Positions 19,805-27,885 of a stretch of 64,000 bases of DNA are shown here, in pieces. The notes below the pieces were generated by a model. It saw only the letters and a list, made by a program, of their open reading frames with translations. It had not been told where the DNA came from and ran no database searches. The position numbers and the translations under genes were made by a program. Origin of the DNA: JALYZC01 sp963725645 (GTDB taxonomy: Bacteria; Actinomycetota; Thermoleophilia; Solirubrobacterales; Solirubrobacteraceae); NCBI GenBank assembly GCA_963725645.1, contig CAVRZD010000005.1, positions 124,001 to 188,000 of the forward strand, read 5' to 3'. Every line of letters starts with the position of its first letter. Positions within the stretch are counted from its first letter, which is position 1.

Positions 19805-20695
19805 CTATCCGCTTCGCGCGCGCCGCAGAGCGCGCATCTGCGCGCGCGGGCGCGTCGCGTCGCGTCGCAGCAGTGCGCGGCCGGCGGTCCGCGTGGCGAA
19901 GGTCAGTGCCTGCGCGGCGTCATCGAGGGCGAGGGCGCGCCGGCCGAGCCGCGCCCCGACCACCTCGCGCCGGCGCCGCGCCAGCAGCTCGTACGGCTCG
20001 CCGCCGAAGGCCGGCCCGGTGGCGTGGGCGCCGGCGTGGTGCAGGACGAGGTCGGGGTGCAGCTCGGTCGGGACCCCGGCCGCGCGCGCCCGCAGGCACA
20101 GGTCGAGGTCCTCGTAGAAGAGGAACGCGGTCGGGTCGAACGGGCCGAGGCGGCGGAGCACGTCCGTGCGAGCCGCGAGGCAGGCGGCGATCGCCCAGCC
20201 GACCGTGCGCGGGCGCTCCGCGCGCCACGGCTCGGCGTGCAGGCGCGGGCCGCGCGGCAGCAGGGGCGGGTGCACGAGCGCCGGCAGCAGCCCGTCGAGC
20301 CGGCCCGGGACGGGATGCGCCGTGCGCTGCACGCTCCCGTCGGCCTCGACCAGGCGCGGGACCAGCAGCGCGTCGCGGCCCGCGGCGCGCGCCGCGAGCT
20401 CGGCGAGTGCCGCGTCGCGCAGCTCGACGTCGGGGTTGAGCAGGACGGTCACGTCGGCGCGCGCCCGCTCGACGCCCGCGTTGGACGCCGGCCCGAAGCC
20501 CGGGTTGTCGGGGCGCTCGACGACCTCCGCGCCGTGCTCGCGCGCGAGCGCCGCGCCGCCGTCGCGCGATCCCGCGTCCACGACCACGAGCTCGGGCGCC
20601 GCGGGCAGGTGGCGCCGCAGGGACGCGAGCAGGGCCCGCAGCTCCTCCTCGGAGTCGTGGATCACCACCACCGCCGTGAACGGGGGCGCCGTCAT
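19805..20695 (-). CDS. GT2 family glycosyltransferase (rhamnosyltransferase-like)
   Basis: 296 aa, GT-A fold. The N-terminus AVVVIHDSEEEL and VVVDAGSRDGGAALA bind the nucleotide sugar. VTVLLNPDVEL carries the DxD-like acidic motif, and FLFYEDLDLCLRARAAG is typical of the WbbL/rhamnosyltransferase group. It probably adds a deoxysugar to a growing envelope glycan on the cytoplasmic side. Its ATG overlaps the stop of the upstream GT4 gene (ATGA), so the two are co-translated. Downstream end of a two-gene operon. Confidence 0.85.
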   Translation of the reverse strand: MTAPPFTAVVVIHDSEEELRALLASLRRHLPAAPELVVVDAGSRDGGAALAREHGAEVVERPDNPGFGPASNAGVERARADVTVLLNPDVELRDAALAELAARAAGRDALLVPRLVEADGSVQRTAHPVPGRLDGLLPALVHPPLLPRGPRLHAEPWRAERPRTVGWAIAACLAARTDVLRRLGPFDPTAFLFYEDLDLCLRARAAGVPTELHPDLVLHHAGAHATGPAFGGEPYELLARRRREVVGARLGRRALALDDAAQALTFATRTAGRALLRRDATRPRAQMRALRRARSG

Positions 20696-21790
20696 CCGTT
20701 CGCGCTCTCCGCGGCCGACGCCAGCACCGCGCGCAGCTCCCGCGCCGCGCGGTCCCAGCTCAACGAGCCGACGGCCACCGCGCCCGCCGCCGCGAGGCGG
20801 GCGCGCAGCTCGCCGTCGCCGGCCACCCGCAGGAGCGCGTCGGCGAGGGCCTCCGCGTCGCCCGGCGGCACCCGCAGCGCGCCCTCGCCGAGGGTCTCCG
20901 CGAACGCCGGCAGGTCGCTCACGATCGCCGGCGTGCCCGCGAGCAGCGCCTCCGCCGGGGGCAGCCCGAAGCCCTCGAGCCAGGACGGCATCACGAGGGC
21001 GAGTGCGCCGGCGTACAGGCTCGGCAGCGCGCCGCGGGGGACCTGCCCCAGCAGCCGCACGCCTGGCGCCTGCAGGCGTGGAGCCAGGCGGCCGTCGCCC
21101 GCCAGCACGAGCTCGGCGTCGAGCCCTCGGGCGCGCGCGCGCCCGAACGCCTCGACCAGGAGGTCGGGCGCCTTGCGCGGCTCGAGCGCGCCGACGAACA
21201 GGAGGTAGCGGTCGGGCAGGTCTCCGCGTGCCGCGCTTCGGTCCGCGGGCGGCAGGTCGACGCCGTTGCGGACCACGGTCACGCGCTCGGGATCGATCCT
21301 CCAGCGCTCCGTGAGCTTCGCCGCCGTCGCCCGCGACACCGCCGTCAGGGCGGTCGCGCGCTCGGCCAGATGCCGCAGACGGGCCAGCGCGTGCCACAGG
21401 CGCTCGTACGCCGTGAAGTCCTGCGGGCGCTCGACCCAGGAGAGGTCGTGGACGCTGAGCACGAGCGGGACCCCGCGCGACACGGCCAGCGGCGCCGGGG
21501 CGGGAACCCACAGCACGTCGACGTCGCGCAGCAGCCGGTCCAGCCGCGGGCGCCGTGCGACGGCGGCCGCGCCGAAGAGGACGCGGCTGGGCAGCGGGTG
21601 CCGGACGATCCGCACGTTCTCGCGGTCGACCTCCGACCACCTCGCCGCGGGGATGCCGGCCGGGCACCAGCACGTCGAGGCGGTCGTCGGGGAACGCCGC
21701 GGCCAGCGCGTCGACCAGCGCGCGCGTGACATGCGTGACCCCGCGGTCCTGGGGCCCGGCGAGGCTGCGACCGTCGATCCCCACGCGCAC
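20692..21790 (-). CDS. GT4 family glycosyltransferase (one insertion)
   Basis: 365 aa after removing one extra base at 21661-21662 (CC[C/G]). GT-B fold: N-terminal MRVGIDGRSLAGPQDRGVTHVTRAL, LVLSVHDLSW, then the C-terminal nucleotide-binding half with LLFVGALEPRKAPDLLVEAF and PSWLEGFGLPPAEALLAGTPAIVSDLPAFAE, which contains the family E-X7-E motif. Mannosyl- or related transfer to a lipid-linked glycan is likely. It starts at GTG with a leaderless-type TAGGCT 6 nt upstream. Confidence 0.87.
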
Positions 21791-21796
21791 GGGTTG

Positions 21797-21802
21797 AGCC
21801 TA
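21797..21802 (-). promoter_or_regulatory. Leaderless-type -10 box (TAGGCT) for the GT4-GT2 pair
   Basis: On the minus strand TAGGCT ends 6 nt before the GTG at 21790. A short perfect palindrome GGTTGCAACC lies just beyond, at 21823-21832, in the divergent spacer and could be an operator. Confidence 0.5.
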
Positions 21803-21899
21803 GACGGCAGCCGCCGTAACCGGGGTTGCAACCCGTGTTGGGGGGCCGGTATCGTGGTTCCGGGCCTTTCGCACCTCAATTTCGGACAACGGAGTGTCT

Positions 21900-23345
21900 G
21901 TGACCGACGTAGCGGTGGCGCGCGGTATGGGCGGGTGGCACATTGCGCTGGCGGTCGCCGTGGGCTGCTCACTCGCGGCTGCCACACCCGCCTCGGCGGC
22001 GCTGCCGGCCGGCAACCTGCTCGCCAATCCGGGTGCCGAGGCGGGTCTGGGCGGCTCGAACGAAACCGTGATCGATCCACCGCCCGGCTGGACGTCCAGC
22101 GGGAGCCTGACGGCCACGCAGTACGGCGGGACGGGCTTCCCGACGGCCGCGCAGAGCGCCGAGATCGGCGGCGGGAACAACTTCTTCGCCGGTGGGAACA
22201 CGGCGGTCGCGACGGGGACCCAGACGATCGACGTGTCGGGGGCGGCCTCCGAGATCGACGCGGGCACCGTCCCGGCCTCGTTGAGCAGGTTCCTCGGCGG
22301 GTACGCCGGTCAGGCCGACACCATGAGCGTCACGGCCACCTACCTCGGAGGGTCGAACAACCAGCTGGGTTCACTCCAGATCGGCCCCGTGACGACCGCT
22401 GACCGCGGCGGCCTGACCGGGCTGCTCCCCCGTTCCGCGAGCGGCGCCGTGCCGGCGGGAACCCGCGCCATTCAGGTGGTCATGACCTCCACGAGGGTCG
22501 AGGGCACGTCCAACGACGGGTACGGTGACAACCTGGCGTTTGCCCTGTCGGACAAGCGCCCGACGGCCACGCGGGTGACGTGCAACCGCGGACCGGATCT
22601 CTTCTCGAACTCGGTGTGCACGGCCGCGGTGGCGGACATCGGCCTGGCGCCGCCGGTGGCGCCGACCGGATCGGTGCGCTTCGTGACGCCACGCGGCAGC
22701 TTCGACTTCGGCGACACCTGCCAGCTCACCTCGAGCGCTTCGAGCCCCAGCACGGCCTCGTGCTCCGTGACCTACGTCCCCAGCGAGGCCGGTTCCCCGG
22801 CCGGCCTCCCGATCCCGGTCGCCGCCGGCTACCTCGGCGACGCCGTGCACGCTCCGAGCGGCGCCGCGACGACGCCTGCTGTCAACGTGACCGCCGGGCT
22901 GATCCCGGATCCGCCGTTGGCCAGTGAATGCGCTGCGGCGGGACGTTCCGCCGTCGCAAGGGCGACCAGCAGGCCCCGCGGCGCGATCGCCTACGGCGCG
23001 CTCAACACGTTCCACTACCCCAACGAGAACAGCAGCTTCGGCGACAGGGCGTCCTACGGCGCCCACTTGTGCATGGACAGCGCCCAGGGTCTGCTCGGCT
23101 ACGTTGTCCAGGGCATCGGGTATGCCCTCCCCGTAGCAGTGGGCATTGCCGCGGCGATCGATCCCGAGCCGACAAGCAAGACCGGGCTGTATGCCTATGC
23201 CACGGCGCGCCCCTGCTCGTCACCGCAGCGCGTCGCGCTGGTGGTCTTCGCGCAACCCTCGAGCGACCGGGCCGTGCTGCGGAACGCCGACAGCGCCGGC
23301 TTGCTGACGATGCCCGTGCCGGACTGCCGGCGCAGGCCGGAGTAG
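21900..23345 (+). CDS. Large secreted protein with Ig-like repeat, unknown function
   Basis: 481 aa from GTG at 21900 (GGAG 5 nt upstream; GTG at 21894 is an alternative). A signal peptide ends near ASA. The next domain (about 35-210: GNLLANPGAEAG...) looks like the carbohydrate-binding-like PEP/GLUG class that opens with 'N-PGAE'. It is followed by an Ig-like beta domain with paired Cys (about 215-330: TCNRGPDLFSNSVCTAAV...GSVRFVTPRGSF) and a Cys-containing C-terminal domain. It should be extracellular. Its last 151 bp overlap the convergent glycosidase gene on the other strand. Confidence 0.72.
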   Translation: MTDVAVARGMGGWHIALAVAVGCSLAAATPASAALPAGNLLANPGAEAGLGGSNETVIDPPPGWTSSGSLTATQYGGTGFPTAAQSAEIGGGNNFFAGGNTAVATGTQTIDVSGAASEIDAGTVPASLSRFLGGYAGQADTMSVTATYLGGSNNQLGSLQIGPVTTADRGGLTGLLPRSASGAVPAGTRAIQVVMTSTRVEGTSNDGYGDNLAFALSDKRPTATRVTCNRGPDLFSNSVCTAAVADIGLAPPVAPTGSVRFVTPRGSFDFGDTCQLTSSASSPSTASCSVTYVPSEAGSPAGLPIPVAAGYLGDAVHAPSGAATTPAVNVTAGLIPDPPLASECAAAGRSAVARATSRPRGAIAYGALNTFHYPNENSSFGDRASYGAHLCMDSAQGLLGYVVQGIGYALPVAVGIAAAIDPEPTSKTGLYAYATARPCSSPQRVALVVFAQPSSDRAVLRNADSAGLLTMPVPDCRRRPE

Positions 23346-24357
23346 TCGAACGGCTGGTCGGAGCCGAGCGGCGGCGAGAGCCACGTGAACCAGAAGATCC
23401 CGCCGATGCGCAGCTGCGTGCGCAGCCGGGAGAGCAGCGGGATGGCCTCGCGGATGCGCCCGGCCTGGTCGCGCTCGCTGACCTCGAAGCCGTAGCGGGT
23501 CCTCGTCTTCCCCTTGGCCGACGGCCACGACAGCTCGGTCAGCAGCAGTGGCTTGTTGCGGTCGCCGTGGCGCGCCATGACGTCGCGGAAGAGCCGCACG
23601 CTGCGGACGACGTTCGCCGTGCGCAGGCTGAACGGGTTCTGCGCCGCCACGTCGAACAGGCGCCCGCCGCCGGCCGAGTACATCTTGGCCAGGTCGGTCC
23701 ACGACAGGTAGCCGTAGCCGCTGTTCAGCCCGGCGAGCACGATCTTCGCCCCGCGGTCGGCCGCCTTGATCGCCGCGCGCGCGGCGCCCAGCAGGCGCAC
23801 GTAGGGCCGCGCGAACGGCTGCTCGGTCCAGTAGTAGGGCTGGCCGGGCTCGTTCCAGATCTGGTAGGCCCGCACCGGGACGGATCGCGCTCCCCGGATG
23901 CGGCGCGCCAGTAGTCGCCGCCCGGGCCGTAGCGGTGCACGAGCGCGGTCATGAACGCCGCGTACGTGGCCGGGTCGCGCGGCGGGCTCGCGTTGTACGA
24001 GGTGCCCGGGCGCAGCGCCGCCCACGACGGCGCGGTCAGCACGGCTGGAAGGACGCGCAGGCCTCGCGCGGCCGCACCCCCGATGAGGCGGTCGGTGACG
24101 GAGAAGTCGATCGGGCCGTTTTGGATGGGCTGCATGGCCGCCCAGAAGACCGGCAGTCGCACGGACTCGACGCCCGCCCGCGTCATCGCCGCGAACTCGC
24201 CGTTCGTGCCCACGGCCGGGTCGAGCATGGGACCGTCCAGGTTGGCGCCCAGGAACCCCTGGGGGACGTGGCGGCGAGCGGCCGCTGCGTCGCCCGCAGG
24301 CAGGGCGATGGCCAGCGTGGCGAGCAGCAGGAGGGGTATGAGTCGGTGGTGGACCAT
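23195..24357 (-). CDS. Secreted clan GH-A glycoside hydrolase (copy 1, one missing base)
   Basis: 387 aa after restoring one base between 23881 and 23882 (CC-, Pro). A signal peptide (about 1-26) precedes a TIM-barrel glycosidase: FLGANLDGP and VRLPVFWAAMQP at the start, the acid/base Glu in YQIWNEPGQPYYW, and a nucleophile candidate Glu in LLLTELSWPS, the GH5/GH39-like clan A arrangement. It probably trims or remodels surface polysaccharide. It is a paralogue of the gene at 25758-26888. By comparison with that copy the natural end is near 23260; the last about 20 codons run into the convergent gene. Confidence 0.8.
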
Positions 24358-24418
24358 GTCGAAGTCGAGCACGGCGGACAGGTCTTCCCGCCCGCCGGAG
24401 GTTAAACTCGCGCCGGCG

Positions 24419-25597
24419 ATGAGGGATTCGGACCTAGTGGCCAGCCGTCGCGTCGCGCTCGTGCACGACTTCCTGCTCGACGTGCGCGGCGCCGAGCGCG
24501 TCTTCGAGGCGATCTGCCGCGTGTGGCCGGACGCCGACGTGTTCACCGCGGTGTACGACGAGGACGGCACCGAGGGGCGGTTCGCCCACCGCAGCGTGCA
24601 CACGTCCTTTCTCCAGCGGGCCCGGCCGACTGCGCGCACCTTCCGCGGCTGCTTGCCCGCTGTACCCCTACGCGGTCGAGGCGTTCGACCTGCGCGAGTA
24701 CGACCTGGTCATCTCCAGCGCCAGCGCATGGGCGCACGGGGTGATCGTCGACGAGCAGGCCGTGCACGTCTGCTACTGCCACAACCCGTTCCGCTACGCC
24801 TGGAACGCCCGCGAGGGGACGCTCGCCGATCACGGCCCGATCATGCGCGCCGGGCTGCGGGTCCTCTTCAACCGCTGGCGTCAGTGGGACTGGATCGCCG
24901 CCCAGCGGGTGGACCGCTACGTGGCGAACTCCGACACCACCCGGCGGCGGATCAAGCGCTACTACGGACGCGACGCGACCGTGCTGCACCCACCGGTCGA
25001 CCTGGGGCGGTTCGCCCCGGGCAGGCCGGTCGGCGACTACCACCTCGTGGTGTCCGAGCTGATGCCGCACAAGCGCATCAACGTCGCGATCGACGCCTTC
25101 AACCGCCTGCGCCGGCCGCTCGTCGTGGTGGGCGACGGCCCCGACGCCCGGCGCCTGCGGCGGATGGCCGGCCCGACCGTCCGCTTCGAGGGGCGCGTCC
25201 CGGACGCGCGCGTGGCCGAGCTCCTCGAGGGGTGCCGGCGCTCGTGGTGACCGCGACCGAGGAGTTCGGGATCGCGGCCGTCGAGGCGCAGGCCGCCGGC
25301 CGGCCCGTGATCGCGCTCGCCCAGGGCGGCGCGCGCGAGACCGTCCAGGACGGCGAGACGGGCGTCCTCTATTCGCCGGACGACCCCGGCGCGCTCGCCT
25401 CGGCCGTCGCCGGCTTCGACGCCCTGGGCGTGGACTCCGAGGCCTGCATCGCCAACGCCGAGCGCTTCGCGACCGACCGCTTCCGCGACGGGCTGTCGGG
25501 CGTGGTGGACGAGACGGTCGCGTCCGCCCCCGCGCCGCACCGCGCGCGCCGCCGCGCAGCGCCGCGCCGCCCGCCCCGGCTGCTCGTCGGCAGCTAG
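24419..25597 (+). CDS. GT4 family glycosyltransferase (one insertion, one deletion)
   Basis: 392 aa after removing one base at 24658/24659 (CC[C/G]) and restoring one between 25237 and 25238 (CG-, Arg). The frame returns to register. The WbaZ-like mannosyltransferase pattern is clear: VALVHDFLLDVRGAERVFEAI, CYCHNPFRYAWN, VANSDTTRRRIKRYYGRDATVLHPPVDL, VVSELMPHKRINVAIDAF, and the E-X7-E region TEEFGIAAVEAQAAGRPVIA. An Arg/Pro-rich tail follows. A TAAACT box 11 nt before the ATG may be its -10. Lies between two paralogous glycosidase genes. Confidence 0.87.
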   Translation: MRDSDLVASRRVALVHDFLLDVRGAERVFEAICRVWPDADVFTAVYDEDGTEGRFAHRSVHTSFLQRARPTARTFRGCLPAVPLRGRGVRPARVRPGHLQRQRMGARGDRRRAGRARLLLPQPVPLRLERPRGDARRSRPDHARRAAGPLQPLASVGLDRRPAGGPLRGELRHHPAADQALLRTRRDRAAPTGRPGAVRPGQAGRRLPPRGVRADAAQAHQRRDRRLQPPAPAARRGGRRPRRPAPAADGRPDRPLRGARPGRARGRAPRGVPALVVTATEEFGIAAVEAQAAGRPVIALAQGGARETVQDGETGVLYSPDDPGALASAVAGFDALGVDSEACIANAERFATDRFRDGLSGVVDETVASAPAPHRARRRAAPRRPPRLLVGS

Positions 25598-25660
25598 CGC
25601 CGGGCTCGAGAAACGACGGACATCGAGAGGGCCGGCCGGCCTTGAGCCCCGATGCTCGAC

Positions 25661-25703
25661 GTGGGACGAGAAACCCTTCGTATAGAAGGACTTCTCGTCT
25701 CAC
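25661..25703. terminator. Long hairpin between convergent genes
   Basis: Arms GTGGGACGAGAA (25661-25672) and TTCTCGTCTCAC (25692-25703) pair at 11 of 12 positions. An inner stem CCTTC/GAAGG (25675-25679 and 25685-25689) closes a GTATA loop. It lies between the 3' ends of the GT4 gene and the second glycosidase gene, so it can end transcription from both sides. Confidence 0.6.
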
Positions 25704-25757
25704 GTGGTGATCCGGCGCCCGGACCCTCCTTCGGTGACCGCCGTTTCCCGACCTGCC

Positions 25758-26888
25758 TCAACGCCCCCGCAGCGACCGGATCGTCCGGCGCAGCGCTTCG
25801 AGCGCGGGCTTGGGCACCATCCGCCCGTCCGGCCGCCGGCGCCACAGCCCGGAGTAGTCGAACACCGACGTGCCGGCGTCGGACTCGGCCCAGTCGTACC
25901 ACCAGATCGATTCGAGCCCGCAGCGCCCTTCGGTCGCGGGCCAGGAGGCGCAGGCTCTCCGCCAGGCGCCGGGCCTGCTGGGCGCTCGTGGCCTCGAAGC
26001 CGAGGTTCGTGTGGAGGTGCCCGACGGACGACGGCCAGCCCCACTCGGTCATCGCGATCGGCTTGCGGGCGTCGCCGTAGCGCCGCATCACGGCGCGGGT
26101 GAGGCTGACCGCCTTCTCCACGTTGCTCGGCTTGGCGGTGTACGGATGCACGGCCATGACGTCGAAGGACCGCCGCACCGCCGCCGGGTTGACGGCATAG
26201 AGGTGCGCCAGGGTCGTCCAGCTCTCGCCGAACAGGCCGCCCAGCACGATGCGGGCGTGCCGGTCGGCGCGCCTGACCGCGGCGCGCGCCGCCGTCAGCA
26301 GCGCCAGGTAGGGGCGCGTCCAGCCGATGCGGTCCTGGACCAGGGGGGTCGGGTCGTCGTCGGTCCAGAACCGCCACCCCGCTCTCCTCGTTCCAGACCT
26401 GCCAGTCGTGGATCGGCAGCCGGCGAAGGCCGCGGTGCTGCGCCCAGAACGAGCCCCTGCGGGCCGTAGCGGGCGACCAGGGCCGAGAGGAAGTCGGCGT
26501 ACGGGCCCGGCCGCGCCGGCGGGGAGAAGGGACGATCGGGGAACTGGCGGGCCCACGGCGGCGCCTCCAGCACGATCGGGAGCGAGCGCAGGCCCGCACG
26601 CGCCGCGGCGCCGACGAGCCGGTCGACGGGCGCGAGGTTCGCGGGCCCGCCGGCGACGGGCTGGAGGCCGCTCCAGTAGACCGGGAAGCGCACCGCTCCC
26701 ACGCCGGATCCCGCCATCAGGCGCAGCTCTCGCGCCAGGGGCCCCGGGGACAGTGCGACCGTGCCCTCGTCGAGGTTCATGCCCACGAAATTCGAGGGGA
26801 GCGCCGCGGCCGTGCGCCCCGCGGCCGGCGATGCGGCGAGACACGAGGGGAGCACGGACCCGACGGCGGCACCTAGCATCCGCCACAT
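25758..26888 (-). CDS. Secreted clan GH-A glycoside hydrolase (copy 2, three insertions)
   Basis: 375 aa after removing three extra bases (26453-26454 GG[G/C]; 26377-26380 in a G run; 25920-25921 CT[G/C]). A signal peptide is followed by a barrel paralogous to the 23195-24357 protein: FVGMNLDEGTV, VRFPVYWSGLQP, acid/base WQVWNEESGW, nucleophile region AMTEWGWPSS, then IWWYDWAES and a shared end (ALEALRRTIRSLRGR). Likely extracellular glycan remodelling. Its ATG at 26888 shares bases with the ATG of the divergent GT2 gene; a second ATG at 26879 is possible. Confidence 0.8.
26874..26879 (+). promoter_or_regulatory. Leaderless-type -10 box (TAGCAT) for the GT2 gene, inside the glycosidase CDS
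   Basis: TAGCAT ends 7 nt before the plus-strand ATG at 26887 and lies within the first codons of the divergent glycosidase gene. Confidence 0.5.
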
Positions 26889-27885
26889 GGCTGCGAGGGT
26901 ACCCGATAACCGGGCGGGGCGCGATCCGGTGAGCGTCGCCGTCGTGATTCCGAACTGGAACGGCGCGCGGTGGCTGGCGGGCTGCCTGGACTCCGTGGCC
27001 GCCCAGACCGCCGCTCCGGCCGAGGTCCTCGTCGTGGACAACGGCTCCACCGACGGCTCGGTCGCGCTCGCCGCCCAGCGTCCCGGCGTCCGCGTGCTCG
27101 CCCTCGGGCGCAACACCGGCTTCGCCGTCGCCGCCAACCGCGGCTTCGCTGCGCTGTCAGCGGACGTCGACGCCGTCGCCCTGCTCAACCCCGACGTGAC
27201 CCTCGCGCCGGACTGGCTGGCCCGTACCACCGCGGCGCTCGCGGACGACCCGCGGGCCGCCGCGGTGGCGTGCAAGATGGTGGACATGGCCGACCCCGGC
27301 CACCTGTACGACACCGGCGACCTCCTGCGGCGGGACGGCGCGTGCGAGCAGCGGGGCCGCTTCACGCGCGACGACGGCCGTTACGACGCCCCCGGCGAGG
27401 TGTTTGCGGCCTGCGCCGGCGCGGCGCTGTACCGTCGCGCCGCCGTCGCCGAGGTCGGCGGGTTCGAGGAGCGCTTCTTCCTCTATCTCGAGGACGTCGA
27501 GCTCGGGCTGCGGCTCCGGCTCGCGGGGTGGCGCTGCCGCTACGAGCCCGTGACGGCCCGGCACGCCGGCGAGGGATCCGACGCGGTCCCCGTGCGCAGC
27601 GTCGAGGGCTGGGTCGAGCGCAACACCCTCCTGCTGGCGGCGCGGCACTTCCCCGCGCGCTGGCTGCCGCTGGTCGCCTACCGCCAGGTGGGGTGGGCCT
27701 GGCACGCGCTGCGCGCCCGGCGCCTGGGGGCGCACCTGCGCGCGGCCGTCAGCGCACTGCCGCTGCTGCCGGCGATGCTGCGTGAGCGCCGCGCCGTGCG
27801 CCGCGCCGCCCGCGTGCCGCTCGGTGCGGTCGTCCCGGCGCTGCCGCTGCGGGGCTTCGCCGCCGACCGGATGCCGACGCACTGA
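26887..27885 (+). CDS. GT2 family glycosyltransferase
   Basis: 332 aa from ATG at 26887 (a GTG at 26932, VSVAVVIPNWNG, is an alternative). GT-A fold: VVIPNWNGARWLAGCLDSV, VVDNGSTDGS, NTGFAVAANRGF, VALLNPDVTL, then CAGAALYRRAAVAEVGGFEERFFLYLEDVELGLRLRLAGW, the rhamnosyltransferase-like signature. The C-terminus is amphipathic and basic and may sit on the membrane. The stop overlaps the flippase ATG by one base, so the two are coupled. Confidence 0.87.
   Translation: MAARVPDNRAGRDPVSVAVVIPNWNGARWLAGCLDSVAAQTAAPAEVLVVDNGSTDGSVALAAQRPGVRVLALGRNTGFAVAANRGFAALSADVDAVALLNPDVTLAPDWLARTTAALADDPRAAAVACKMVDMADPGHLYDTGDLLRRDGACEQRGRFTRDDGRYDAPGEVFAACAGAALYRRAAVAEVGGFEERFFLYLEDVELGLRLRLAGWRCRYEPVTARHAGEGSDAVPVRSVEGWVERNTLLLAARHFPARWLPLVAYRQVGWAWHALRARRLGAHLRAAVSALPLLPAMLRERRAVRRAARVPLGAVVPALPLRGFAADRMPTH
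26896..26901 (-). promoter_or_regulatory. Leaderless-type -10 box (TACCCT) for glycosidase copy 2, inside the GT2 CDS
   Basis: Minus-strand TACCCT ends 7 nt before the minus-strand ATG at 26888 and lies within the opening codons of the divergent GT2 gene. Confidence 0.5.
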
